From positions 124,001 through 188,000 of the forward strand of contig NZ_JAMDLI010000021.1 in assembly GCF_023721815.1 (NCBI RefSeq): 64,000 nucleotides of DNA, given 5' to 3'. The notes under the pieces are model-generated. The model was not told where the DNA came from. It was given only the letters and a program-made list of their open reading frames with translations, and searched no databases. Below are positions 32,321 through 41,687 of the stretch, piece after piece; position 1 is the first letter of the stretch, and each line of letters opens with the position of its first letter. Source of the DNA: Pleomorphomonas sp. JP5. GTDB taxonomy: Bacteria > Pseudomonadota > Alphaproteobacteria > Rhizobiales > Pleomorphomonadaceae. The translations under genes were made by a program, and so were the position numbers.

Positions 32321-32943
32321 TCTCGTTCGCTCGCCAGTGCGTTGACGGCCGCCGCCGCCATAGCCGAGCCGCCCTTCCGTCCGCGCACCACGATGTAGGG
32401 TACCCGGCCATCGGCGATCAGCGCTTCCTTGGACTCGGCAGCCCCGACGAAACCAACCGGCATGCCAATCACCGCCGCGGGCCTGGGAGCACCGGCATCA
32501 AGCATCTCGAACAGGTGGAAGAGAGCGGTGGGCGCGTTACCGATGACAACGACGGCACCCTTGAGGCGCTCTCCCCACAGCATCATGGCCGCTGCGGTGC
32601 GTGTGTTGCCAATGGTGAGCGCCAACGTCGGCACGGAGGGATCGTCGAGGGTACAGATCACGTCGTTGCTGGCCGGCAGGCGGGAGCGGGTGATGCCGTT
32701 GGCTACCATTCGGGAGTCGCAGATCACCGGAGCGCCGACTTCGAGCGCCGCTTTCGCAGCCGCGACCGCACCAGGACCGAACGCAAGATCGTGAGCCACT
32801 TCCACCATGCCGGCGGCATGGATGACGCGGACGGCCACCTTCTCCTCTTCGGGTGGAAAACGGCCAAGGTCGGCCTCCGCGCGGATGATGGCGAAGGACC
32901 GCCGGTAGATCTCCGCGCCATCGCGGATGTAATCGTGACTCAT
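32317..32943 (-). CDS. cobH: Precorrin-8X methylmutase
   Basis: 208-aa methylmutase that moves the C-11 methyl to C-12 to give hydrogenobyrinate. [20 protein letters not shown] is the conserved N-terminus, [11 protein letters not shown] carries the catalytic histidine (about residue 43), and [17 protein letters not shown] and [14 protein letters not shown] are family motifs. It starts 2 nt after the cobG stop. Confidence 0.96.
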   Translation of the reverse strand: MSHDYIRDGAEIYRRSFAIIRAEADLGRFPPEEEKVAVRVIHAAGMVEVAHDLAFGPGAVAAAKAALEVGAPVICDSRMVANGITRSRLPASNDVICTLDDPSVPTLALTIGNTRTAAAMMLWGERLKGAVVVIGNAPTALFHLFEMLDAGAPRPAAVIGMPVGFVGAAESKEALIADGRVPYIVVRGRKGGSAMAAAAVNALASERE

Positions 32944-32945
32944 CT

Positions 32946-34160
32946 TTATTGTGTCCCGGAACGGAAAAGAGCCTCGGCCACTTCGGGCGAAAGGCCCGCG
33001 TGGCGAGGAAGATCGGCTGGTCTGCCGTCTAGCACGAGGTCGAGGCCGCCGTCACGGCCGACCAACGTGACGGCATGCCTTGCGGAACTGGCGCAGCTCT
33101 TCTCGCAGCCCGAAACATGCAGCCATATGCCCCGATGGCTCGATTTAAGCTGCGCAAGGCGGCGAGCAAGACCTCGGGTCTCGACGGTGGCCGTAGCGCA
33201 GGCAGGCGCGCCCGGGCAGGCAACGACGGCAAGAAGCGGGTCGTCCGGCGCGGTGACAAATCCGGCATCGGCAAGGCGCGGCAGGACATCGGCCGAAACG
33301 CCTGGCAACAGAACGACCCGGAATGGCGTCAGCCTGATATCGGTAGCTGCGAGGCTGGCAAGGAAAAGCAGCTGATCGGCGGTGATCCTGCCAAACGGCA
33401 GACCGACCCCGACATGCACAGAAAAGGCGCCGATCAACGGGGCGGCATCGGTGCGATTGGGCCGCGAGATGTCTCCCATACCAAGTCCGGCAGAGGCGAA
33501 CAGGGTTTCAGCGCCGACATGATCAACAAGCGCCGCCATGCGACGCGGTGGCGGATCGATGCGAGATGCGAGATCGAGAAAAGTGTGGGCCAGGCGGAGA
33601 GCGATTGCCACGGTCTCTTCGGGGGGCAACATGACCGTCCGAACATCACCGTCGAGCGAAACGGCCACATTGTTGCGTTCGAATCTCAGGCGCACGTCGG
33701 CGGGGACCTCTGTCAGACCAATGCGGCCTCCGTCGTCGACGGAAAAGCCGAACTTGGCCGGTAGCGACCGGAGACCAGTCTCGGCGACGAGCGCCGCTTC
33801 CAGCTGCCTAGCCAGCGCGAAGGCATCGCCTTGGGCCGTCTCGTCGAGATCCGACAGGGGGGAGGCCACGACGTTGCGCACCGCCTCGGCCCCCGCGTCT
33901 CCGTCGAGCAGGCCGAGAGCGGCGAGTTCGATTTCCAGCGCGCCGAAGTCATGGTCGCCAACGCCGCGAAGCTGCAAGCCACCTCGTCGGCCAAGGTCGA
34001 GCTCTCCATTTCCGTAACGGGAAGCAAGGTCGGCAATGGCGCGCACGGTGTCCGGTGAAAGGCGCCCTCCGGTCACCCGGAGGCGCAGGATCAGGCCGTC
34101 GCCACTCCGCATGGGGCGACGCGCACCGGGGCACCATCCACGAATGCGGGTCTCACTCAT
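32946..34160 (-). CDS. cobG: Precorrin-3B synthase
   Basis: Iron-sulfur mono-oxygenase of the oxygen-dependent pathway, 404 aa. It is built as nitrite/sulfite-reductase-like half-repeats: [19 protein letters not shown] at the start and [13 protein letters not shown] near residue 57. Cluster cysteines lie in [19 protein letters not shown] and [10 protein letters not shown] in the C-terminal third. Its presence marks the aerobic (late cobalt insertion) route. The start overlaps the cobN stop (ATGA). Confidence 0.94.
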   Translation of the reverse strand: MSETRIRGWCPGARRPMRSGDGLILRLRVTGGRLSPDTVRAIADLASRYGNGELDLGRRGGLQLRGVGDHDFGALEIELAALGLLDGDAGAEAVRNVVASPLSDLDETAQGDAFALARQLEAALVAETGLRSLPAKFGFSVDDGGRIGLTEVPADVRLRFERNNVAVSLDGDVRTVMLPPEETVAIALRLAHTFLDLASRIDPPPRRMAALVDHVGAETLFASAGLGMGDISRPNRTDAAPLIGAFSVHVGVGLPFGRITADQLLFLASLAATDIRLTPFRVVLLPGVSADVLPRLADAGFVTAPDDPLLAVVACPGAPACATATVETRGLARRLAQLKSSHRGIWLHVSGCEKSCASSARHAVTLVGRDGGLDLVLDGRPADLPRHAGLSPEVAEALFRSGTQ

Positions 34161-37100
34161 TTGAGGCGCGCCTCCGTATCGGCGAGACGGGCCGCTACTG
34201 AGTTCCGACGCAGAACCCAGGCACCACGATCGATCACTTTCCTCAAACGTTGGAGCGCATCGCGGGCAGCCGCCGGGTTGGCCTCGACGAGGAAATCTCG
34301 CACGAGATCGTCGCCGAAGGTTGCGTCGAACAGCCGGTCGAGATGCTTGACGTCAACGGCGTCGGACAACACCGCGAAGGCGCAGAGATTGGCGACCGCC
34401 TCACAGATCTCGGAAGCGCCGCGATGACCATGACGCATCTGCCCGGCAATCCAGCGCGGATTTGCCGCGCGGCCATGAACGACGCGGGCAACTTCCTCAT
34501 CGAGCGTGCGCGCCTTTGGCGCGTTGCCGGTGGTATCGACATGGTAGAGCGCCGCCCGGCCGCCGAGCACCTTCGATGCCGCCGCAAAGCCACCCTCGTG
34601 GGAAGCGAAAGCGTCGTTGGACAGAAGATCCTGGCCGTCGAGGTCCTGCACGTGAACGAAAGCATCGGCGGCGGCAACGCGCGCCGCAAAGCCGGTGGGA
34701 TCGGCCGAATCCCCCTCGCCCGCATAGGCATGGCCGGAGGCCGCGAGATAGGCATCGGCCAGAGCACTCCGGGTGGTGGAGAGATCGTCCGGGGTCATCT
34801 CGCCAAGCCCGCTGCCGAAAGCACCGGGCGCGGCACCATAAACACGAGACGGCTCGGGCTCTCGCCTTGCAGCAAGCGGGTTGGTTTCCACGTCCTCGTC
34901 GAGCGCCGCCACCGCCTTCACCGCCTGATCGAACAAGGCGATCTGGCCAGGGAAAACGTCCCGGAACAGGCCGGAGACGCGTAGCGTCACGTCGATGCGC
35001 GGCCGGCCGAGGCGAGCGGGCGAGAGCACCGTGAAGCCCGAGACACGGCCTGAGGCGGCATCCCACGTTGGCCTGACACCCAGGAGCGCCAGGGCTTGAG
35101 CGATATCGTCGCCGCCGGTGCGCATCGACGCCGACGCCCACACATCGAGCACGATGGATTTCGGCCAGTCGCCATGGTCCTCGACGTAGCGTGCGACGAC
35201 CTCCTCGGCCGTTCGGGCCCCAATTTCCATGGCGGTACGCGTCGGCACGGCGCGCGGATCGATGGCGTAGAGGTTGCGGCCCGTCGGGAGAACGTCGAGC
35301 CGTTTCGGCCCCGGCGCTCCAGAGGGTCCCGGCGCGACACGGCGACCATCGAGAGCGGCCAGAAGTCCCTCGCGTTCGGTTTCGGCAGAAGCGAGGAAAG
35401 CGCCGGCAGCAGCGAGATTGCCATCCAGAGCCTCAAGATGCGCAGCGACGCGCGTCTCGCTCGGCGCACGACCGAACACGTGCAGGCCTTCGGAGATGCG
35501 CATGTCCTTGACGTCGCAGATCCAGGCATCGAGACGCGCCAGCTTGTCGGCCGGATCGAGATCGGCGGAAAGACCAGCCGCCTCGGCGATGCCCGCCGCC
35601 TCAGCCTTTTCGGTCAACGCGGCGGCGAGATGCCTGGCCCGGCGCGGGTCGAGCGCCTGGGCATTGGCGAACTCGTCCACCAGCATCTCGATGTCGGCGA
35701 TGTCGCCATGGGTACCGGACCGCATCAGTGGTGGCGTCAGATGGCCTAGGGTGACGGCGGCGATGCGGCGCTTGGCCTGGGCGGCCTCGCCGGGATTGTT
35801 GACGATGAAGGGATAGACGACAGGAAGCCCATCCGCGAGCACCGCCGGCGCGCAGTCGCCTGAGAGCCCCGCCGCCTTGCCAGGCAGCCATTCGAGGGTG
35901 CCGTGGGTGCCGAGATGGACCATGGCGTGGGCATCAAAGCCGTGCCTGAGCCAGAGATAGAAGGCGGCATAGGCATGGCGCGGCGGCAAGTTGGGGTCGT
36001 GATGGTCGGCGGCGCGGTTGTCTGGCCGGCCGCGATCGGGCTGCACGGCAATTGCGAGATGGCCGGCAACGATCGCAGCGAGGCGGAAGACGCCGCCCTC
36101 GACAAATGGATCAGCCTCGGGTGCGCCCCAGGCCGCCGTCATCGAAGTGCGCAATACCTCGGGCAGACGGGAAAACCAATGGCGATAATCGGCAAGCGGG
36201 ATATCGATGGTGGCCTTTCCGGTTTCCAGCGCGTTGATCAACGCCATTTGGTCCGGCAATGGATCGACTTCGTAGCCGGCGGACCTGAGATCGTCGGCGA
36301 TCGCTATGAGCGAGGCAGGTCCGTCCAGACCGACGGCATAGGCTGTGCGCCCCCCCTTGCCGGAGTAGTTGGAGAGCACCAGACCGAGGCGCCGGTCGCC
36401 GCGCGGCGTTCGTCTCAGCCGCGTCCAGCTATCCACGAGGCGCACGAGCCGCGATATCCCCTCTTCGTCCGGCCGGTGACGGATCGGCGTGTACTCGAGC
36501 GCCTCGGCAAGATTGGTCGGCGCCTTGAAACTGATTACCGGGCCGTCCAGACGCCCATCGACCTCCGGCAGCACCACGCTCATGGCGAGATCGGTAGCCG
36601 ACAGGCCGCGTGACGAGGCCACCCAGGCCTCTCGTGAAAGCGTGGAAAGGGGAGCCTGGATCACCGGGACGTCTGCGACATCGAGAAGCGTCGTGCCATC
36701 GTCGCGGCGGGCGGAGAAAGCGGTACAGTTGACGATGACGTCAGGCTTGAAGGCGGAGATGGCCTCACAAAGCGGATCGGCAACGTCCGGATCTTTCAAT
36801 GAGGTGACCCAGACCGGAGAAACCGCGAATCCGCCCCCCGCCAGTGCATCGGCCAGAGCTTCGATCGGCGCGGCGTCGCCTGCGTTGACGAGCGCCCGAT
36901 AGCCAACGATCAGCACCCGTCGATCATTGTTGACCCCGACCTGGGGGAAGCGCCCAAAGGCCGGCTGTCTCGTCGGCGCGCTCCAGGCCTGATCACGCCC
37001 CAGATGTGCGGCAATGAAGGCGAGCGCGGCAGCAATGTTGTCCGGTCCGCCAAAAGCGAACCAGCGCTCGAGAAGGTCAAGATCCTCCGCCGGCAATGTC

Positions 37101-37483
37101 GAGGCGACGGAAAGACGCGGATCGGGTCTGTCGTCGCCGGGGATCAGCGCGAGATGGATGCCCCTGGAACGCGCCAGCATCGAGAGTTCATCGACGCCGT
37201 AGCGCCAGTAATCGGCGCCACCCAGCAGCCTCACCAGCACGAAGCGTGCTTTCGCGGCGACCTTCTCCAGATAGAGATCGACGGAGTAGGGGTGGCGCAA
37301 GGCGGCGAGCGAGGCAAGGCGGAGGCTCGGCGAATCTGCACCGAGCCGCCCATGCACGGCGGCCACAAGGCCGAGATCGCTGTCGGAGAAGGACAGAACC
37401 ACGATGTCCGCCGGAGTCTGGCCGAGATCGACCGCAGCGACGCTGTCGTCGAGCGAACGGATCTGTTCGGCCAGAATGTGCAA
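34157..37483 (-). CDS. cobN: Aerobic cobaltochelatase subunit CobN
   Basis: Large subunit of the ATP-dependent CobNST chelatase that inserts cobalt into hydrogenobyrinate a,c-diamide. At 1108 aa it is somewhat shorter than the approximately 1275 aa of the Pseudomonas denitrificans enzyme. Recognisable stretches include LVLSNYSGKGGRTAYAVGLD, MVHLGTHGTLEWLPGKAAGL and WASASMRTGGDDIAQALALL, characteristic of CobN/BchH. cobS and cobT are not in the window. It follows cobW by 16 nt and is coupled to cobG. Confidence 0.96.
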   Translation of the reverse strand: MHILAEQIRSLDDSVAAVDLGQTPADIVVLSFSDSDLGLVAAVHGRLGADSPSLRLASLAALRHPYSVDLYLEKVAAKARFVLVRLLGGADYWRYGVDELSMLARSRGIHLALIPGDDRPDPRLSVASTLPAEDLDLLERWFAFGGPDNIAAALAFIAAHLGRDQAWSAPTRQPAFGRFPQVGVNNDRRVLIVGYRALVNAGDAAPIEALADALAGGGFAVSPVWVTSLKDPDVADPLCEAISAFKPDVIVNCTAFSARRDDGTTLLDVADVPVIQAPLSTLSREAWVASSRGLSATDLAMSVVLPEVDGRLDGPVISFKAPTNLAEALEYTPIRHRPDEEGISRLVRLVDSWTRLRRTPRGDRRLGLVLSNYSGKGGRTAYAVGLDGPASLIAIADDLRSAGYEVDPLPDQMALINALETGKATIDIPLADYRHWFSRLPEVLRTSMTAAWGAPEADPFVEGGVFRLAAIVAGHLAIAVQPDRGRPDNRAADHHDPNLPPRHAYAAFYLWLRHGFDAHAMVHLGTHGTLEWLPGKAAGLSGDCAPAVLADGLPVVYPFIVNNPGEAAQAKRRIAAVTLGHLTPPLMRSGTHGDIADIEMLVDEFANAQALDPRRARHLAAALTEKAEAAGIAEAAGLSADLDPADKLARLDAWICDVKDMRISEGLHVFGRAPSETRVAAHLEALDGNLAAAGAFLASAETEREGLLAALDGRRVAPGPSGAPGPKRLDVLPTGRNLYAIDPRAVPTRTAMEIGARTAEEVVARYVEDHGDWPKSIVLDVWASASMRTGGDDIAQALALLGVRPTWDAASGRVSGFTVLSPARLGRPRIDVTLRVSGLFRDVFPGQIALFDQAVKAVAALDEDVETNPLAARREPEPSRVYGAAPGAFGSGLGEMTPDDLSTTRSALADAYLAASGHAYAGEGDSADPTGFAARVAAADAFVHVQDLDGQDLLSNDAFASHEGGFAAASKVLGGRAALYHVDTTGNAPKARTLDEEVARVVHGRAANPRWIAGQMRHGHRGASEICEAVANLCAFAVLSDAVDVKHLDRLFDATFGDDLVRDFLVEANPAAARDALQRLRKVIDRGAWVLRRNSVAARLADTEARLK

Positions 37484-37499
37484 GGTCGTTTTCCTTTAA

Positions 37500-38528
37500 T
37501 CAGGCGAGAGCTGCGCGGATGGCCGCCTCGTCGATACCCTTTTCGCCGATCACCACCAGGGCGCCTCGGCGCGGGCCGGCCGGCCAAGGGCGATCGAAGG
37601 CATGGCGGAAGCGGCCACCGACCCCCTGCACCAGCAGGCGCATCGGCTTACCGGCGATTTCCACGAAACCCTTGATGCGCAGGATGTCGTGCGCCTCAGC
37701 CACCGCCTTCAGGCGGCCGATCAGACTGTCCGGATCACTGACAGCGCCAATCTCGACGGCGAAGGTCGAGAAGTCGTCATGGTGATGATCGCCAAGGCCG
37801 TCGTGATGACTCGGCCGGCTGGAAAGGTCGTCCTCGGCGGCGGCTGCGAGACCGAGCAGGATCTCGGGGGCGATTTCACCCTCCGAAGTCGACACGATGC
37901 GGACCGCCTTCGGCAGGGAGGATTCGATATCGCGGGAAACGCGAGTCAGCTCTTCGGTGGAGAGAAGATCGACCTTGTTGAGCACGACCAGGTCGGCGGC
38001 GAGAAGCTGATCCTCGTAGACTTCTTCGAGCGGATTGTCGTGATCGACCGATGGATCGTCTTGCCGCTGGGCGAGCACGGCGTCTGGATCGTCGGCGAAG
38101 CGGCCGGCGGCAACGGCGGCGGCATCCACCACCGCGATGACACCATCCACCGTCAGGCGGGCCCGTACATCCGGCCAATCGAAGGCCTTGATCAACGGCT
38201 TCGGCAACGCAAGGCCGGATGTCTCCACGATGATGTGGTCGGGCCGGCGCGTGCCCTTGGTCAACGCCTCGATGGCCGGCAGGAAGTCGTCGGCGACCGT
38301 GCAGCACAGGCAGCCATTCGCGAGTTCGACGATCGAGTCTTCCGGGCAATCAGCGGCTCCACAAGCCCTGAGTATGTCGCCATCGACCCCGACATCGCCG
38401 AACTCGTTGACGATGAGCGCCAGACGACGGCCGCCGGCGCGTTCGATGACGTGGCGGATCAGCGTCGTCTTGCCGGACCCGAGAAAGCCGGTGACGATGG
38501 TGACGGGGATCTTGGATTGGGCGTTCAT
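37500..38528 (-). CDS. cobW: CobW family GTP-binding metallochaperone
   Basis: G3E GTPase, 342 aa from the ATG at 38528 (MNAQSKIPVTIVTGFLGSGK). The P-loop GFLGSGKTTLIRH is followed by the metal-binding CxCC motif in ANGCLCCTVADDF (about residue 75) and VLNKVDLLS as the guanine motif. A His/Asp-rich loop SHHDGLGDHHHDDFS near residue 250 is a likely extra metal site. A C-terminal CobW domain follows. Placement before cobN suggests cobalt supply to the chelatase. The start overlaps the DUF1636 stop (ATGA). Confidence 0.94.
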   Translation of the reverse strand: MNAQSKIPVTIVTGFLGSGKTTLIRHVIERAGGRRLALIVNEFGDVGVDGDILRACGAADCPEDSIVELANGCLCCTVADDFLPAIEALTKGTRRPDHIIVETSGLALPKPLIKAFDWPDVRARLTVDGVIAVVDAAAVAAGRFADDPDAVLAQRQDDPSVDHDNPLEEVYEDQLLAADLVVLNKVDLLSTEELTRVSRDIESSLPKAVRIVSTSEGEIAPEILLGLAAAAEDDLSSRPSHHDGLGDHHHDDFSTFAVEIGAVSDPDSLIGRLKAVAEAHDILRIKGFVEIAGKPMRLLVQGVGGRFRHAFDRPWPAGPRRGALVVIGEKGIDEAAIRAALA

Positions 38529-38890
38529 CGGCTGGGCTCCGACTGTGGCGGGATGCGGGCGACGAGGCCCGATTTCAGAAGAGGCGGGCGCTCGCGCCAC
38601 GGCACGCGGCCATCCTCGCTCGCGGCGTAGCGCTCGGCAGCGTCGATCACCTCATCGGGATGAACAGCGTCGGCGGAAATGTAAGTCCATTTGTCCGGGG
38701 CGACGAAGGCAACGGTAACGGGTCGTTTGCAGACAGAGAGACATTCCACGCCGGAAAGGCGGATGTCACTTCGCCCATCGAGCCGGTCTGCAAGGGCAGC
38801 ATGGAGACGGGCCCCAGCCCTGACAGCATCGTCGTCGCCCGCCGCGCGGCAGGCAAGACAGACGTGCAGCGTAACCGGATGCGCCGTCAT
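38525..38890 (-). CDS. DUF1636 family thioredoxin-fold ferredoxin-like protein
   Basis: 121 aa from the ATG at 38890 (MTAHPVTLHVCLACRAAGDD). Four cysteines occur as CLAC at the N-terminus and CLSVC in the middle (SGVECLSVCKRPVTVAFVA). The spacing resembles thioredoxin-like [2Fe-2S] ferredoxins. KWTYISADAVHPDEVIDAA follows, and the C-terminus reads WRERPPLLKSGLVARIPP. It is the first gene downstream of the B12 riboswitch and is coupled to cobW. Metal handling or electron supply (for example to CobG) is an inference; no experimental function is known to me. Confidence 0.83.
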   Translation of the reverse strand: MTAHPVTLHVCLACRAAGDDDAVRAGARLHAALADRLDGRSDIRLSGVECLSVCKRPVTVAFVAPDKWTYISADAVHPDEVIDAAERYAASEDGRVPWRERPPLLKSGLVARIPPQSEPSR

Positions 38891-38994
38891 GGCCGGCACT
38901 CCCGAAACGTCAAAAAGCGGCGGCCGAAAGCCGCCGGGGCAAGCGTCATGATCTGGTCCTTTCCCGCCCCACCGGCGGTCTCGACTTTCCTGCG

Positions 38995-39178
38995 TGGCGG
39001 CAGGTCTCCTGGCTCGCGGTTCGTCGTCGGACGCGGCCTTCCCGATCCCTGGGGGATCAGTGGCACGCGGGGCATCCGGCTCGCCGCTCACAGTTGCGGG
39101 GGCAGCCGCGGCTTTCGGGACCTTGCCCGATTCCGCGTTCCCTCTTTCGCCCTCCCCACGGAGGAGGGACCGTCACGC
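38995..39178 (-). promoter_or_regulatory. Cobalamin (B12) riboswitch
   Basis: On the minus strand the leader contains the B12 box GCCAGGAGACCTGCC (38999-39013) and the conserved GCCACTG element (39058-39064). A GGGAAGGC segment lies between them, and the upstream CCCCGCAACTGTGAGCGG and GAGGGAACGCGG elements are also present. These form the classical AdoCbl-riboswitch core. The end is about 105 nt upstream of the DUF1636 start codon, leaving room for an expression platform. It should repress the minus-strand cob operon when cobalamin is abundant. Outer boundaries are approximate. Confidence 0.94.
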
Positions 39179-39452
39179 GCCGGTATTTGCGGCTTGTTGC
39201 GAGGCAAAGTCAACCAAGCCGCCCGCGATCACTCTTTACGCCCCCTAAACCGCCGCTTTTTCATAAGCCTCAAGCGCCGGCGGCCCCCCGGTCCTTGGCT
39301 TCCGCTTCGCGCGGCGCCGCATGTCGCCGAGACCCCGACAGCGCCTGTCCCAGGCGGCGTCATCCTTTACGACCCCTTAAACCGCCTCATTTAGGGTGAA
39401 TCGGATGCTCCATGGGACCATCCGGCCCGGACCGAAGGAGTGGCGGCGGACG
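39179..39452. promoter_or_regulatory. Divergent control region between cob operon and class A PBP gene
   Basis: About 270 bp without a gene. It must hold the promoters for the riboswitch-led cob operon (minus) and the PBP gene (plus). Two related elements occur 131 bp apart: TTTACGCCCCCTAAACCGCC from 39235 and TTTACGACCCCTTAAACCGC from 39366. Each fits a TTTA-N7-T(T/A)AA pattern, close to the CtrA consensus TTAA-N7-TTAA. Confidence 0.5.
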
Positions 39453-41678
39453 ATGCGGAGCAACAAACGGGACACTCGACGCGAGCGAGCCGAGCCAACC
39501 TTCGAGGCCCCTGCTCGGGATGGTGATTTTTCAGCCCGCGAGGGCGACCGCTTCACGCCGCCCCGTCGCCTGCCCAACTCGCGCAGCGGAAAACCGGCGC
39601 CTGCCGAGCGGATGGAGCCCAGCTTCGATGACGATCATGGCGGCGAGGAGGTGGAAATGACCGAACGGCCGCCACGCCGCCGCAAGTCCACCAAACGCCA
39701 GCCAAAACGAAGCCGACGCTCAGGCATGGGACTGATCGGACGCCTTTTCTACTGGGGCGTCGTCCTTGGCATTTGGGGGTTGATCGGCATCGCCGGCGTC
39801 ATCTGCTATACGGTCGCCACCATGCCGCAGATCGACGACTGGAAGGTGCCCACACGGCCGCCCAACGTCGAAATCGTGGACGCATCGGGCACGATGATCG
39901 CCAACCGTGGCGATACCGGTGGCGAGGAAGTGTCGCTGTCCGAGATGTCGCCCTTCCTGCCGGAGGCAGTGGTAGCCATCGAAGACCGCCGCTTCTACCA
40001 TCACTTTGGCGTCGATCCGATCGGCCTGTCGCGCGCGATGGTCACCAACCTCTTTGCCCGCTCCGTGGTGCAGGGCGGCTCGACGCTGACCCAGCAGCTC
40101 GCCAAGAACCTGTTCCTGCAGCCTGACCGCACGCTGGAGCGAAAGCTTCAGGAGGCCGTGCTCGCCCTGTGGCTGGAGTGGCGCTTTTCCAAGAACCAGA
40201 TCCTGGAAATGTATCTTAACCGCGTCTATCTCGGCGCCGGCGCCTATGGCGTCGACGCGGCGGCTCGGCGCTATTTCGGCAAGTCGGCTCGCGAGGTCAA
40301 TCTGGCCGAGGCGGCCACCATCGCCGGGCTCCTGAAAGCACCCTCGCGTTACGCGCCGACCAACTCGCCCAAGCTGGCCGCCGAGCGCGCCAAGGTCGTC
40401 CTCGCCGCCATGGCCGAGCAAGGCTATGTCAGCCGCGACGAAGCGGCGCGGGCATCGGCTGTCGGTGCTCCCTCAAAGCCGAACAAAAACGGGTCGGCCG
40501 CCAACTACGTTGCCGACTGGGTGATGGACCTCCTGCCCGGCTATGTCGCCCGCTATCGTACCGACCTTGTGGTGACCACCACCATCGACGCCCGCATGCA
40601 AGCCGCGGCGGAGAACGCCATCCGCACCACGCTCGACAAGGAGGGCGTCAAGTACAAGGCAAGCCAGGGCGCCCTGGTCGCCATCGACAACGACGGCGCC
40701 GTCAAGGCGCTCGTCGGCGGCAAGGACTACGCGACCAGCCAGTTCGACCGCGCCATCGAGGCGCGCCGTCAGCCGGGATCGGCTTTCAAGCCCTTCGTCT
40801 ACCTCACTGCCATCGAGCACGGTTTCACGCCGGATTCCATCGTCGTCGACGAACCGGTATCGATCAATGGCTGGGCGCCGAAAAACTACGAGAACGAGTA
40901 TCTCGGTCCCGTAACGCTGACCACGGCGCTGGCCCGCTCGCTGAACACGGTGGCGGCGCGCCTCACCGCGACACTCGGACCGGACAACGTGGTCCAGACA
41001 GCCCGACGCGTCGGCATCGTCAGCCAGCTCCATGACAACCCGTCGATCGCCTTGGGAACTGGCGAAGTGACGCCGCTTGAGATCACCGCCGCCTACGTGC
41101 CCTTTGCAAATGGTGGCTGGGGCATCATCCCCTATCTCGTCGAGGATATCAGGACCAAGGACGGAAAGGTGCTGTTCCATCGACAAGGTGAGGGCACCGG
41201 CCGGGTGATCTCGGAAGTCGCGGCAGGCACCATGAACCGCATGCTATCGGCAGTGGTCACCAACGGAACAGGCCAGAAGGCCATGCTTTCGGACCGGCCG
41301 GTTGCCGGCAAGACCGGCACCAGCCAGGATTTCCGCGACGCCTGGTTCATCGGGTATACCAATGGCCTCACGGCGGGCGTCTGGCTCGGCAACGACGACA
41401 ACACGCCGACGAGAAAAGCCACCGGCGGCGCACTGACCGCGCTGCTCTGGAACCGCTTCATGACCGAAGCGACGCGCGGGCTGCCGGCCCGACCCCTGCC
41501 AGGCGTGGAACTGGTCCCTCCCCCGACCAACGTCGGCGTCAGCTTTGCCGAGACCGACGGCCTGCCGATGCAGGGCCCCCAACTTCCGGGCAACGCACCG
41601 ATGCCGCCGTTTAACGTGCCCGTGACATCTGCGAGCCCTGAGGAGAAAGGGCTTCTTCAGCGACTGTTCGGAAACTGA
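39453..41678 (+). CDS. Class A penicillin-binding protein 1A (transglycosylase/transpeptidase)
   Basis: Bifunctional peptidoglycan synthase, 741 aa from the ATG at 39453 (MRSNKRDTRRERAEPTFEAP), downstream of GAAGGAG; the frame is also open to GTG 39396. A long basic cytoplasmic tail precedes one membrane helix (LFYWGVVLGIWGLIGIAGVI). The GT51 glycosyltransferase domain has AIEDRRFYHHFGVD and GGSTLTQQLAKN. The transpeptidase domain has the SxxK motif in RQPGSAFKPF, SxN in RSLNTVA and KTG in AGKTGTSQ. It stands alone, convergent with the YgjP-type gene. Confidence 0.95.
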   Translation: MRSNKRDTRRERAEPTFEAPARDGDFSAREGDRFTPPRRLPNSRSGKPAPAERMEPSFDDDHGGEEVEMTERPPRRRKSTKRQPKRSRRSGMGLIGRLFYWGVVLGIWGLIGIAGVICYTVATMPQIDDWKVPTRPPNVEIVDASGTMIANRGDTGGEEVSLSEMSPFLPEAVVAIEDRRFYHHFGVDPIGLSRAMVTNLFARSVVQGGSTLTQQLAKNLFLQPDRTLERKLQEAVLALWLEWRFSKNQILEMYLNRVYLGAGAYGVDAAARRYFGKSAREVNLAEAATIAGLLKAPSRYAPTNSPKLAAERAKVVLAAMAEQGYVSRDEAARASAVGAPSKPNKNGSAANYVADWVMDLLPGYVARYRTDLVVTTTIDARMQAAAENAIRTTLDKEGVKYKASQGALVAIDNDGAVKALVGGKDYATSQFDRAIEARRQPGSAFKPFVYLTAIEHGFTPDSIVVDEPVSINGWAPKNYENEYLGPVTLTTALARSLNTVAARLTATLGPDNVVQTARRVGIVSQLHDNPSIALGTGEVTPLEITAAYVPFANGGWGIIPYLVEDIRTKDGKVLFHRQGEGTGRVISEVAAGTMNRMLSAVVTNGTGQKAMLSDRPVAGKTGTSQDFRDAWFIGYTNGLTAGVWLGNDDNTPTRKATGGALTALLWNRFMTEATRGLPARPLPGVELVPPPTNVGVSFAETDGLPMQGPQLPGNAPMPPFNVPVTSASPEEKGLLQRLFGN

Positions 41679-41687
41679 GCCGCGAGA

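Noticed and set aside
39403-39452. Alternative earlier starts of the class A PBP (GTG 39396 or ATG 39405)
   Set aside because: The GAAGGAG site lies between these and the ATG at 39453, which favours the later start, though I cannot exclude the others.
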